From: Nicotiana tabacum
Lineage: Eukaryota; Streptophyta; Magnoliopsida; Solanales; Solanaceae
Reading direction: 5' to 3'
Length of the DNA: 64,000 nucleotides
Assembly (NCBI RefSeq): GCF_000715075.1
Contig: NC_134097.1
Span: 130,508,997-130,572,996, forward strand
Shown: positions 21,107 to 31,955 of the stretch, piece after piece
Position numbering within the stretch: the first letter of the stretch is position 1
Layout: each line of letters begins with the position of its first letter
Notes under the pieces: generated by a model
The model's input: only the letters and a program-made list of their open reading frames with translations
What the model was told of the DNA's origin: nothing
Database searches by the model: none
Made by a program: the position numbers and the translations under genes

Positions 21107-22968
21107 ATGTCTATCCCAGATGTTAACACAGGTATTGAGCTAGAGGAGATGGATGTCGGGAAAATGAAAGAAGAGATGTTTAAACTCAAACAGCAAATGG
21201 CTGAAATGTACCAGGCTTGGTCTACAGGGCAGTTACCCCTATCTTACCCAACTAACCCTGCTCCATCAATGACCCAAACTCAAGATAATATTACCACTGA
21301 ATTATCCCCAAATTTTCCCATTTACCAACACTACCGAGGAACCACCTCTCAAACACCGCAGTCTCCACCTCCAAAACCAGTTTCATACTTTCCTCCACCT
21401 GTGACTCCTGTTTTCGTAGCACCTCCCCCGGCTACATTCCACAAATCTCCTAGTGAGCCTACATTCCAGGCCCAGGACAACCAATATTACCCCCGGAGCC
21501 CACCCTCAAAGCCTCCGAAATCCATTCAACTGCTCCTCGTTTTGATATCCCAACCGAAATTGACAAGCCAGCCAAAAATGCTGAACAAGAAGAAATGTTC
21601 AGGAAGGTCAAAAGTCTAGAACAATCATTCCGAGACATGCAGAGATTAGGTGGGCAAGTCAGTGTAGCTTACAAGGATTTGTGCTTGTTCCCAAATGTAC
21701 AATTACCAGTTGGTTTCAAGATGCCTAAATTTGACCTATACGATGGGCACGACGACCCAGTAGCCCACTTAAGGGGTTTCTGTAGCAAGATGCGAGGAGC
21801 TGGGGGAAAGGATGAATTATTGATGGCTTACTTCAGTCAAAGTCTAAGCGGATCAGCTTTGGAGTGGTATACACGCCAGGACCATGGGAGATGGTACACC
21901 TGGGATGACCTGGCACAGGCATTCACATACCATTTCCAATACAATCTGGAAATCATCCCAGATAGATTATCTTTGACAAAATTTGAGAAGAAACATAATG
22001 AAAGTTTCAGAGAGTATGGTTTTCGGTGGAGAGAACAGGCAGCAAGAGTGGATCCTCCTATGAAGGAGAGTGAAATGGTAGACTACTTCCTCCAAGCCTT
22101 GGAACCAACTTACTATGCCCATTTGGTTTCAGCGGTAGGGAAATCATTCAACGAGGTAGTGAAGATGGGAGGTATGGTGGAAGAAGGCCTCAAGACAAAT
22201 AAAATTATGAGCTATTCAGCAATTAAGGCAGCTACTCAAGCTATTCAAGGCAGGGTAGGAGAAATCGGAAGAAAGAAGAGAGAGGAAGCAGCGGTAGTTG
22301 GTTCAGGAATTTGGTCGGGACCCAGAGGTTCACCGCCTTACTATAATCAACAACGACCTCGCCAATCAACTTACCACCACAATTCATCCCAACACTACTA
22401 TCACCTTACAGAGCCCCATTCTTCCATTAACCAAGCCCAAACATATACTCAGCCTCCGGTTCGCTCGCAATGGCGCGCACCGGCTCCCCAGAACACACAT
22501 ACACCACTACAAAACACCTATTCACCACCAAGAGCCTACAAGAACCCTCCAGGGGTAGGTTTCCGGGGAAATCAGGCTTTCAGAAATGAAAAAATACAAA
22601 GAACATTCACTGAGTTAGGGGAAACCTATACTGCCGTGTTCCACAAATTAAGGCAGTTAGGCTTGTTGAGTCCTGTTGAGCCTAGATTGCCAAATCCCTT
22701 TCCCAAAAATATGGACCACTCGGTAAGCTGTGAGTATTGTTCGGGGGCTCTCGGTCATGATACCGAGAAATGTTGGAAGTTGAAACATGCAGTACAAAAA
22801 CTTATTGACACCAACAAGATTGAGGTTCAGACACCAGAGGCACCCAACATCAATCAGAACCCGTTGCCGGCACAACTTGAAACCCACATGATTGAGCTAA
22901 TGCACGAAGGAGGGAAGCTAAAGAAACCCTCACAAACAGTGATGATGATCCGTGTCGGTTCAAAATAA
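21107..22968 (+). pseudogene. Element 2 gag, one frameshift
   Basis: Gag polyprotein of a Tat/Ogre-like element, which forms the virus-like particle. ATG at 21107 opens a proline-rich N-terminal frame with a short helix 'KMKEEMFKLKQQMAEMYQ'. Near 21490-21495 a run of five C appears to be one base short, so the frame changes; the rest is open in the second frame to TAA at 22966. That part has the gag core 'MPKFDLYDGHDDPVAHLRGF', 'FSQSLSGSALEWYTRQD', 'FREYGFRWREQAARVDPPM' and 'VDYFLQALEPTYYAHLVSA'. A Q/P/Y-rich linker follows, then a knuckle-like 'CEYCSGALGHDTEKCWKLK'. Apart from the frameshift it is well preserved, fitting a recent insertion. The frame could instead be crossed by ribosomal slippage; less likely. 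Confidence 0.85.
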
Positions 22969-24020
22969 ATGTTAACCAGTGGGAAAACGGTGGTATAGTT
23001 GGAAAAGGTGGATAACAAGCCAGTTATGGTGTTGGGAAAAGGGTCCAATGAGGCAGATGTACAGTTTGTGGGGTTGAAAGCAAAAATCAACAATTGAATG
23101 GCTACTCCTCTTCCTATACGAAGGGAGTCTTGGTAGTGGGCTCTGATTTTCTTTTTTGTTGTCTGGATTATTCCAGGGTTGTAATCCAAATCTTTCTTGT
23201 GCTCGCCAAAGTGTGAAACCTTGCTATCCCGTATTTTAATAAAGTGAAAGTTTTTTTCCCTCATTCCTTATTTTGTTTTAATTTTTCTTCTTATTTTTGT
23301 CTTCTGAACAGTTCTCTTTCTACTGATTCTAATGACATGGCATGCACGACGGATCTTCAACCTAGTCTAAAAAAAGAAATCAATCAATCTGATTTCGAAC
23401 TTATAGTACAAGATTGTGATGATAAGTCGGAATACGATGAGGACTAAGCCTTCAGAAAAATTAACAGAGAGTTGAGCCAAGTTGAAAAAAAAAAGAGCCC
23501 AACTCAAATGACACGGAAGCCGTCAATCTAGGGGATGCGGATGACATCAGGGAAGCTAAGATAAGCATCCACATGGAACCAAACATCAGGGAAGAACTAA
23601 TCAAAGCACTTACTGAATTCAAAACATTTTGCATGGTCATACGACGACATGCCGGGCTTAAGCACCAATCTAGTGGTTCAAAAATTGCCCACTGACCCGG
23701 CATTACCCCCCGTCCAGCAAAATTCAGGAAGATCAAAACCAACGTGAGTGGGAAGATTAAGGAAGAAGTGACCAAACAGCTGAATACTAAGGTTATTCGG
23801 GCCGCTCGATATCCTGATTGGTGGGCTAATGTGGTGCCAAAAAAAAAAAAAAGGAAAATCCGAGGTATGTGTTGATCATCGCAATCTAAACAGAGCAAGC
23901 CCGACGCTTTATGATCCACAAATATCGAAGGGAAATGCGTCGACATGGCTATCAATTCTGACGCAGTTAAGAGATATTATGATTTCTGGTAATTGTAATT
24001 GTTGTTTGTTTGTACTTAGC
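22969..24020 (+). pseudogene. Element 2 pol scraps (RT start joined to integrase end)
   Basis: Broken coding sequence in several frames. Near 23440-23900 there are remnants of the RT approach: 'NTKVIRAARYPDWWANVVPK', 'CVDHRNLNRASPTLYDPQ'. Directly after, around 23935-23985, the frame changes to 'CVDMAINSDAVKRYYDFW', which resembles the extreme C-terminus of Tat-type integrase followed by a stop. The RT catalytic core, RNase H and integrase DDE region between them are missing, so several kb of pol were deleted. A poly-A run at 23838-23851 interrupts 'VVPKK'. Not functional. Confidence 0.75.
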
Positions 24021-24202
24021 ATTTATCAGAGAATGAAATGACGGAGGCAATTCTTTCTTCTATCCAAACACTTTGACCTTTGCTTCCCCTTTTGAGCCTT
24101 ATTTACTCTTTCATACCCCTCTTTTGGAATCTGTAATGAAAACGAAAAAAGTAATGATAATAAGAACAAAAGAAAAGTCAAGAAAAAAAAACAAAGGAAT
24201 GG

Positions 24203-24248
24203 GAACTACGTTTGCCCTGATTCCTCAAAGAAGGATACGTAGGCGCCT
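24203..24248 (+). ncRNA. Candidate structured RNA motif, copy C
   Basis: Outer stem CTACGT (24206-24211) with ACGTAG (24237-24242). Inner hairpin TCCT (24222-24225) with AGGA (24232-24235). Left bulge ends 'cctga'. Sits just after the pol remnant. Confidence 0.55.
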
Positions 24249-25867
24249 CACGGCTCGGTCATAGTGTAACATAGTGTGCATAAGGTAACATATTGTGACA
24301 AAATAAAAATCCCCAAGCAAGAAAAACTGGGGCAGAAGTTGGCGCTTGTAATTTTGGCAAGAAAGTTTGATTCCAAGAGTTGTACTATTTTACCCCTAAA
24401 AATTATTTTTGAACTTTTGATACCCCCTTCTCCTTTCAGCCATACACAAAAATCCCTATTGATGTCCAAAAAAGACCTCCCGATCAGTATCTGAGAAGTG
24501 CTAAGTCAATGCAAATGGAAGTCGGGAATAACACTCTGATCCCCAGCAAAGAAGAAGATCATAAGCTGGAACTGAATTGATAGCCGAAAGAATCCCCAAC
24601 AGAGAGAGTCATATCGGCAACACTCCAATTCCCAGCTGAAAAATAAAATAAAATGAGAGAGTCTTATCGGTGAAAACCTTCACAGGCACCATAAGGCGAC
24701 AGGAGTTGAGAGAAATGAGAGAGTCTTATTAGTGAAAACCCCTCGAAGGGCACTATGAGGCGATAAAACAAGATTGGCGGGAAGGATCCGCAAAGAGTTG
24801 AGTGCCTGTTTATCCCCAGCAACATGAGGCCGTCTGGAAGGTTGATTGATACAAATAGACTGGGTTGATTAATTCGGAATGCACGACATGATCGTTGGAA
24901 TCGGTTATATCATTCAGATAAGTTCTTTTCTTTCCTTTTCCCTAGCATTTGTTCAGAAAGACTTCTTCTTTTTTCTATTTTTTGAAATCATCACTTTTTC
25001 ATTTCTTGGTTTAAAAGACTTACCTTCCCAGCAGTTTGTTTTTGAAAAGGATTTTCAGAGCTTACTACCAGTTGCCAAAATGATGCAAAGCAAAATGCGA
25101 ATAGGACACGCCAAAGATAAGGCGATAAGAGAAAAGAAGTTGGTCGCAAGACCAAATGATGAAAGGGGCCTAGATCCCAATAGGACCAAATTTCCAGGGG
25201 AAGTTGGAGAAAAATAGGAAAACAACAGTTGAGAAAATTGTGGACCTAATTCCAAGAGGGCCCCCGACAGATCATCGAGATGTAGGAGCATCCCCAACAG
25301 ATTTTCGACCAAGTTCCAAGAGGGTCGGACAACATAGAGTGGGGAAGGGAGAAAGGGAAAAAATCATCCCAGTAGGAGTATCATAACCAACCACCGGGTT
25401 TTTAAACTAACAAATTTTGTTTGGTTTGAAACAGGTAAATGGAATGGCAGTGAAGACCATAAGGGAAAATGCAAACTGGGGCAGAAAATTTTCTTTTCAG
25501 TTAGAAAATTTTCTGGAAATCAGGTACCCATTTGGGGAAGAATAAAGATAGCACCAAGGAAGTGGTCTTTGAACCAGGGTTTCCCGCAACATAATAAGCT
25601 TCCAATGGAGGAAGTTGATCCCCAGCAGACAAAACAAAGAGATGACATTTGTGCTCAGAAAAGCAAAGAGCCATTATCCTCCCCAGCAGCTTCCAGAAGA
25701 ATGAAGCATCGATTTGAAGGGATAAAATTCCCCAGCAGCGTTATCCTCAACAACGTTATCCCAAGAAGATAACACTTTTATCCCCAGCAGTGTTAAGAAA
25801 GAAAAAAAGAAAAAACATTGAATTTGAAGGAAGGAAAGAAAGGAGACTCCCCCAGTGGTATTATCCC

Positions 25868-26315
25868 CAGCAATCAGGCATCCACCTGGAGAACAAGGAT
25901 GAGTAGTTGAAGTATTAGTAATCAGGCATCCACCTGGAGAACAAGGAAGAGCAATGAAATATCAGAAATCAGGCGTCCACCTGGAGAACAAGGAAGAGCA
26001 ATGAAAGAAACAGCAATCAGGCATCCACCTGGAGAACAAGGATGAGTAGTTGAAGTATTAGTAATCAGGCATCCACCTGGAGAACAAGGAAGAGCAATGA
26101 AATATCAGAAATCAGGCGTCCACCTGGAGAACAAGGAAGAGCAATGAAAGAAACAACAATCAGGCGTCCACCTGGAGAACAAGGATGAAGAAAAGAAATA
26201 GCAATAATCTGGAGAACAAGGATGAAGAATTGAATTAGCAGTCAGGCGTCCACGTGGAGAACAAGGAAGAACAGTTGAAATATCAGAAGTCAGGCGTCCA
26301 CCTGGAGAACAAGGA
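25868..26315 (+). repeat. Tandem array, about 10 copies of a 46-51 bp unit
   Basis: The core 'gtccacctggagaacaagg' recurs at about 48-bp spacing from 25875 to 26312, followed by variable 'aagagcaatgaaatatcag'-like text. One unit (near 26206) lacks its left half. The core resembles the 'gcgcccacctg(g/t)ataac' unit of the arrays at 120-1020 and 27765-27985. Confidence 0.9.
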
Positions 26316-26467
26316 AAAGCATCAAAACTGGGGCAGAAGATTTTCTGCCATGGTCGAAAATTTTCTCAAAAGAACAAGGAAATCAATTCAAGTTTTAAGA
26401 GATAGCAAGACAACAAGATTTGGAGAAAAACAGTCGGAGGTAAGACAATTCCAAGATGTTGAAATTG

Positions 26468-27750
26468 GGATCATCCGCCCTCGAATAGGATATTTGGGTT
26501 CATCCACCCTCGAATAGGATATTTTGGGATCATCCACCCTCGAATAGGATATTCTGGGTTCATCCGCCCTCGAATAGGATATTCTGGGTTCATCCGCCCT
26601 CGAATAGGATATTCTGGGTTCATCCGCCCTCGAATAGGATATTTTGGGTTCATCCGCCCTCGAATAGGATATATTGGGTTCATCCGCCCTCGAATAGGAT
26701 ATTTGGGTTCATCCGCCCTCGAATAGGATATTTTGGGTTCATCCGCCCTCGAATAGGATATTTTGGGTTCATCCGCCCTCGAATAGGATATTCTGGGTTC
26801 ATCCGCCCTCGAATAGGATATTTTGGGTTCATCCGCCCTCGAATAGGATATTTTGGGTTCATCCGCCCTCGAATAGGATATTTTGGGTTCATCCGCCCTC
26901 GAATAGGATATTTTGGGTTCATCCGCCCTCGAATAGGATATTTGGGTTCATCCGCCCTCGAATAGGATATTTGGGTTCATCCGCCCTCGAATAGGATATT
27001 CTGGGTTCATCCGCCCTCGAATAGGATATTCTGGGTTCATCCGCCCTCGAATAGGATATTCTGGGTTCATCCGCCCTCGAATAGGATATTCTGGGTTCAT
27101 CCGCCCTCGAATAGGATATTCTGGGTTCATCCGCCCTCGAATAGGATATTCTGGGTTCATCCGCCCTCGAATAGGATATTCTGGGTTCATCCGCCCTCGA
27201 ATAGGATATTCTGGGTTCATCCGCCCTCGAATAGGATATTCTGGGTTCATCCGCCCTCGAATAGGATATTCTGGGTTCATCCGCCCTCGAATAGGATATT
27301 CTGGGTTCATCCTCCCTCGAATAGGATATTCTGGGTTCATCCGCCCTCGAATAGGATATTCTGGGTTCATCCGCCCTCGAATAGGATATTTTGGGTTCAT
27401 CCGCCCTCGAATAGGATATTTTGGGTTCATCCGCCCTCGAATAGGATATTTTGGGTTCATCCGCCTTCGAATAGGATATTTTGGGTTCATCCGCCCTCGA
27501 ATAGGATATTTTGGGTTCATCCGCCCTCGAATAGGATATTTTGGGTTCATCCGCCCTCGAATAGGATATTTTGGGTTCATCCGCCCTCGAATAGGATATT
27601 TTGGGTTCATCCGCCCTCGAATAGGATATTTTGGGTTCATCCGCCCTCGAATAGGATATTTTGGATTCATCCGCCCTCGAATAGGATATTTTGGGTTCAT
27701 CCGCCCTCGAATAGGATATTTTTGGGTCATCCGCCCTCGAATAGGATTTT
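26468..27750 (+). repeat. 30-bp satellite array, 43 copies
   Basis: Unit 'catccgccctcgaatagg' plus 'atattYtgggtt', counted 43 times, almost all exactly 30 bp. Variants are clustered: a block with 'attctggg' (about 26998-27380) is followed by a block with 'attttggg' (about 27380-27720), as expected from local homogenisation. Because 30 is divisible by 3, two minus-strand frames stay open for 260-299 codons; they are not genes. Confidence 0.97.
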
Positions 27751-27764
27751 ATTTTCAAAGTTGT

Positions 27765-27985
27765 TGTTGATGCCAGGCGCCCACCTGTATAACGAAAGGA
27801 ATACTTTTCAGTCATCACATTTCATGCCAGGCGCCCACCTGTATAACGAGAGGAATACATTCAGTCTTTACATTTCAAGCGTTGAAGTTTGGAGCCCGCC
27901 CAGATAACAGAGGCATACATTTCAGCATTAATTTTCAAGTATTGAAGTTGGGAGCCCGCCCATACAACAGAGGCACACATTTCAA
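27765..27985 (+). repeat. Short array, about 4 copies of the 'gcgcccacctg' unit
   Basis: Four units with cores 'ggcgcccacctgtataacga' (twice) and 'ggagcccgcccagataacag'-like (twice), spaced about 55-60 bp. This is the same unit family that has 16 copies in element 1 (120-1020). Confidence 0.85.
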
Positions 27986-28320
27986 GATCAAGTCAGAGGA
28001 CAATAAAACAGAGGGTTACAACAGGAATCCCCAGCAGGAAACAATAAAAATCCCCAGCACCGGGAAGCAAAAGGATGCAACAAGAGGTCCCAGCACAAAC
28101 TCAAGTGCATGTGTCAAAGGGAAGAAAAGCATCTGAAGAAAAGCACCAGAGGAAACACAAGCTGACAAGAAAGCAAGGCAACAAGAACAAATTTTAGTCT
28201 AGCCTAGCTTCTTGTTTTCTTTTAAACACGGTGTAACAAGGAGATCGGTAAGCAGTGATAACAGCATGCAACAGCAGTAACATTGCAGTCTCACGGTAGT
28301 CCCAGCTACCAAAACTTCCC

Positions 28321-28367
28321 GAACTACATTGACCTGATTCCTGTTTAGCCCAGGATATGTAGGAAAC
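28321..28367 (+). ncRNA. Candidate structured RNA motif, copy D
   Basis: Outer stem CTACAT (28324-28329) with ATGTAG (28357-28362): both strands differ from copies A-C (CTACG/CGTAG), so pairing is kept. Inner hairpin TCCTG (28339-28343) with CAGGA (28351-28355). About 130 bp before the 3' LTR. Confidence 0.55.
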
Positions 28368-28485
28368 CTTTGAAGCAAAGGTTCGGTCAAATCTTTTTCA
28401 AAAAAAAAATGCTTCACACTGAGTACTCGGATGGGCAAAAATCGCTCGCTTTATCTTTGCACGAAAACACTTCGTGTCTTCGGGC

Positions 28486-28498
28486 AAAGAGGGGCAGC
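28486..28498 (+). other. Polypurine tract of element 2
   Basis: 'aaagaggggcagc' lies directly before the 3' LTR start at 28499; element 1 has 'aaaaaggggcagc' at the same place. Confidence 0.85.
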
Positions 28499-31029
28499 TG
28501 TAAGCACGTGATTTTTGCCCTATATGAGAATTACTCCCAAAAAATTCAAAAAATAAAATAATTTTTCTTGGTGTGCAATTTTTGTGATATTTTGTGTAAC
28601 TATTTGTATGTTTGTCTATGCATGTTTATTTGTTAAATTAATAAAAAAAATACAAAAATAGGCATCTTTTGCATTTTTAGCATTTAATGTCCAAATGAAC
28701 AATTTTATGCTTAATTGTGCGTTAATTGTTATTGGAAGTTAATTTGCGCTTTTATAACTTAATTTAGTTCTTAATAATAATTTAAGTACTTTTATAATTT
28801 AGTTTTAGAAAAATAAAAGAAGAAAAGAGAACAAAAATACAAAGAAAAATCGGATTGGGCCACTTCTTCAATTTCAAACCACAGGCCCAAATAATTGCCC
28901 AACTTTCCCCATGACCCGGTCCGTTTCAAACCGTGTCGACCCGGTCCGCTCCATTAACACAACACCCCATCTTCAATTTTGTCCAACACAAAACAAAACC
29001 AAAAAAAAATAAAAAATAAAAGGTGAATTATCACTATTAATAGTTTTATTTTTTGTTTTTTTTATATATAAAAAAAAATCCGAAAATATTTTATTTTATT
29101 TTTTTATTTTTTATTTTGTTTTTTAAAAAAACATATATAATAATTTCGGGAATGATTTAAAAAAAAAAGTAAAAGAATGTAGAAAATTTAAAAAAAAAAA
29201 AGTTTTAAAAAAAAATTTAAAAGTAAAAGAAGGTTGGAATTAAAAAATAAATATAAAGGTATCTGAAAATTTAAAAAAATTTAAAGTAATTGAAAGTAGC
29301 ATTTTTAAAAGAAAAAGAAAAGATAGTGGTTTGTTTTTTAAAGAAAAGTTAAATAAAGCGAGATTCTCTTTTAAAAAAAATAAAAAGTGGGATTTTAAAT
29401 AAGATAAAGTAATTAAAGTTGGAATTTTAAAAATAAAAGTAAATAAAGGTGGGATTTCTTTTTCTAAAAAAATAAAAGCAATTTGTAAGTGGGATTTCTT
29501 TTAATTAAAAAAATAATAAAAAACAAATCTGAAAATTTCGAAAATTTTGCTATAAATAGAAGAGAAAATTTAGGAAGAAGGGTGGAAAAAAAGAGAGGAA
29601 AAACTAGATAGAGAGAAGAAAAAAAGAGGGGGCGGAGTGAGAAGTATACACCCGATATACATTCTGTATACACTGAATATACAGGGGCAGAATTCATTTT
29701 GGAGAGTTTTGAAGTTGAAAAAGAATAGTTACTGCTTCATTGCCTCGCTTAAGATCTGAAATAGTCAGAACCTTCCTGCCTTTTACTTCTTCACTATACT
29801 TGGAGTCGTTTATAGTCTCCTGGGTTTTCTGCTATTCCTACTGTACTGGTTTGCGATGTTGCTGAATCTGCTGTTGCTGTGTTATTACTGCTGCTGACTT
29901 CTCCTTCTTTTGTTCTTGTACTGCTGTTTCCAGGTACACATTTGTACAATCTCGACTTGAAGCAAAAAATGAAATATTAATCAGGCTTTGTTCCTGTTGA
30001 ATTCCTCCTGTTTAGATTTGTGGTTGAATATAATTTTTCTTTCTTCGTATAAAGATGTAGTTGAATGATTAATGAATAATGAGGTTGCATATGTATACTT
30101 TCTTCATCTAATAATGTTAGTTTAAATTACGGAGAATAATTAATCTGTTTTGATATTATGGTCAATCTCATGTTCTAGTATTATTGAATAACAGAATATA
30201 AAATGAAAGCAGTTTTTCTTTGTACAAACTCGATCGCAATTTTCCATTCGCATTAGCCGTAAACTAATAACTAATAAGTTACGTTTTTCAGCATGTAAAT
30301 AATTAAGAGATTTTCTTTTAGTTTAGAGACGAACTTAATAGAAAATATATTCATTGTAGGTTTATCCTTTAAAAATAAAAATGAGACCAGCCTCGCCAAA
30401 TAAAACGTATAGATTGCGGGGCCCTCACAAAATGTATGGTTTAATTAGAATTCGGAAGGACCGTTTAGCGAATTTCACGGTCTTCCCCAAAATAATAACG
30501 CGATAGTCTCTTTAGGTGCGTGTTTAATATTTTACTTTCTTAAGCCTGGGTGTGCATTTCATGCGACCCGAATCCAAATCCCAAAACATCAAATAAAACG
30601 TGTTCCGGATTGTGGGTGCATTTCATGTAACGCAGTCCAAAGACGTGTTTTAAGCGATGTTCATATTTCTTTTAAAAACAATAATAATAAAGCGGTTAAA
30701 AGATAAAATTTGCACATAAGTTCATATTTGTATAAAATCAGACAATCAAGCCGAATATAACAGTTGAGCGACCGTGCTAGAACCACGGAACTCGGGAATG
30801 CCTAACACCTTCTCCCGGGTTAACAGAATTCCTTATCCGGATTTCTGGTACGCAGACTATAATATGGAGTCGTTCTTTTCCTCGATTCGGGATTAAAATT
30901 GGTGACTTGGGACACCCTAAATCTCCCAAGTGGCGACTCTGAAATAAATAAACCAATCCCGTCTCGATTGTCCTTTAATTGGAAAGACTCCCTTGCACCC
31001 TCGCGGGTGCGGAAAAAGGAGGTGTGACA
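28499..31029 (+). repeat. 3' LTR of element 2 (2531 bp)
   Basis: TGTAAGCACGTG... to ...GGTGTGACA. Matches the 5' LTR with about 25 substitutions seen by eye and some homopolymer-length differences. TATA box at 29550-29559, TATACA boxes at 29645-29683, hairpin block at 30772-30821. Confidence 0.95.
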
Positions 31030-31034
31030 CAGGT
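31030..31034. repeat. Target site duplication CAGGT, right copy
   Basis: Directly follows the 3' LTR and matches 15791-15795. Confidence 0.95.
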
Positions 31035-31955
31035 GATACGCATAAATTTGTAGAACTTCTAGTAGTCATTGGAGGGGAATTTCTTGGTGTTGAACCTGAA
31101 GTAACAGAGCTTTTATGTATCGAAGAACGATTTTTCTCTGCCTTGAATTTCCTTATGGCCCTTATATTTAAACCACAAGCAGCTAAAGTTGCAGCAAACA
31201 GAAAAAAAAACCAACAACTAAAACAACAATGTAGAGTTTCCTTAGTTTCAGGATTTTGGATGATTTTTCTATTATTTGTGTTGGTAAAAAAACCAGGAGT
31301 AGGTTGGTCAGAATCATGAATTATAAAATTAATAGATGGTCCTCCTTTTAAGGGAACTAAAAAATTTGTATTTGAAACTGCACTGAGATTAAAACATAAA
31401 TGGTTAGCACCCCATATATCTACAACAAAAATATTGAATTTTTCACTTACTTTTTCTTTATCATCTCCTGAAATAAAAGGGTATGTGACAAGGTACTTTA
31501 ATCCGACATCAAAAACTTTATCAGGACATTCACATTTCAAAGGCACAAGCAACTCTGTACCAGCTCTAATATCATAATTGACTTTAGAAATATTGTTTTT
31601 TGGAAATATTTTCATCCAAAAGTGTAATAGACTTAACTAAACCTTTAAAAATTCCACAAGCAACGTCATTGAATTTTGTATTTGTAGGTGCATGGTAGCT
31701 AATATTAGCTTGAAAGGATTCACCTAAACAAGAACATTGAATTGGAACAATTACCTCTCTACCAATTTTAAGAATCTGCGACGACGAAGTGGCGTTGTTT
31801 AATGTGAGAAGTCTATCAGGAGCAAAACCAAACAAGTAAGAAACATCAAAGATTGTTGTGAAATCTTGGTTAGCTCTGTAGATCAAGAATGTTTAACAAG
31901 AATCCTTTGTAGAAGTATAGGTATATACTTGTTTACCCTCAAAATTGGATAACAT
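31030..31955 (-). pseudogene. LysM receptor-like kinase, N-terminal half (LysM ectodomain, membrane segment), split and broken
   Basis: Minus-strand N-terminal half of the kinase completed at 15000-15795. LysM-type ectodomain text: 'FTTIFDVSYLFGFAPDRLLT', 'GREVIVPIQCSC', 'VNYDIRAGTELLVPLKCECP', 'YLVTYPFISGDDKEKVSEKF'. A hydrophobic membrane segment follows at about 31230-31170 ('CCFSCWFFFLFAATLAACGL'), then a basic, Ser/Thr-rich juxtamembrane stretch that ends 'STNLCVSP' at the insertion site. Lesions: a frameshift near 31605 between 'LLDEN' and 'FPKNNISK', and a TAA at about 31897 where the frame around it ('KDSC' stop 'TFLIYRA') suggests a former glutamine codon. Upstream the frame runs to an ATG at 31955 but no signal peptide is visible, so the true start is missing or decayed. 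In the family this part binds chitin oligomers outside the cell. Confidence 0.88.

Larger units (their letters stand above)
24021..28485 (+). other. Long 3' untranslated region of element 2
   Basis: About 4.4 kb between the last pol trace and the 3' LTR. It holds structured motif copies C and D, three tandem arrays and 'ccccagca' phrases repeated many times (24540-25870). Open frames inside are shadows of repeats. Confidence 0.75.
15796..31029 (+). mobile_element. Tat/Ogre-like Ty3/gypsy element 2, pol-deleted, young
   Basis: A 15.2 kb LTR retrotransposon on the plus strand with both LTRs, TG...CA ends, a primer site, gag, only scraps of pol, a repeat-rich 3'UTR and a polypurine tract. It is flanked by CAGGT duplications. 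The gag type, very long leader, long repeat-bearing 3'UTR and primer site fit the Tat lineage (Ogre-like). By eye the LTRs differ at about 25 substitutions in 2.5 kb (about 1 percent), plus homopolymer-length changes, so the insertion is recent. RT catalytic core, RNase H and nearly all of integrase are absent, so it must have moved with enzymes supplied by a relative. Confidence 0.95.

Noticed and set aside
21107..24020. Possible endogenous pararetrovirus
   Set aside because: Gag type, LTRs, primer site and target duplication show an LTR retrotransposon; no movement-protein or coat-type motifs seen anywhere in the window.
24879..25217. 112-codon frame in the element 2 3'UTR
   Set aside because: No domain, unusual composition, and surrounded by repeated 'ccccagca' phrases of the untranslated region.
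26468..27750. Array resembling CRISPR repeats
   Set aside because: Units abut without unique spacers, and the window is a plant nuclear genome.
26471..27818. Minus-strand open frames of 260-299 codons with a 10-residue repeat
   Set aside because: They are read-throughs of the 30-bp satellite, open in two frames at once because the unit length is a multiple of three. No start context, promoter or family match.
30993..31319. 108-codon plus-strand frame over the LysM kinase
   Set aside because: Antisense shadow of the kinase N-terminal half; its start lies in the LTR end.
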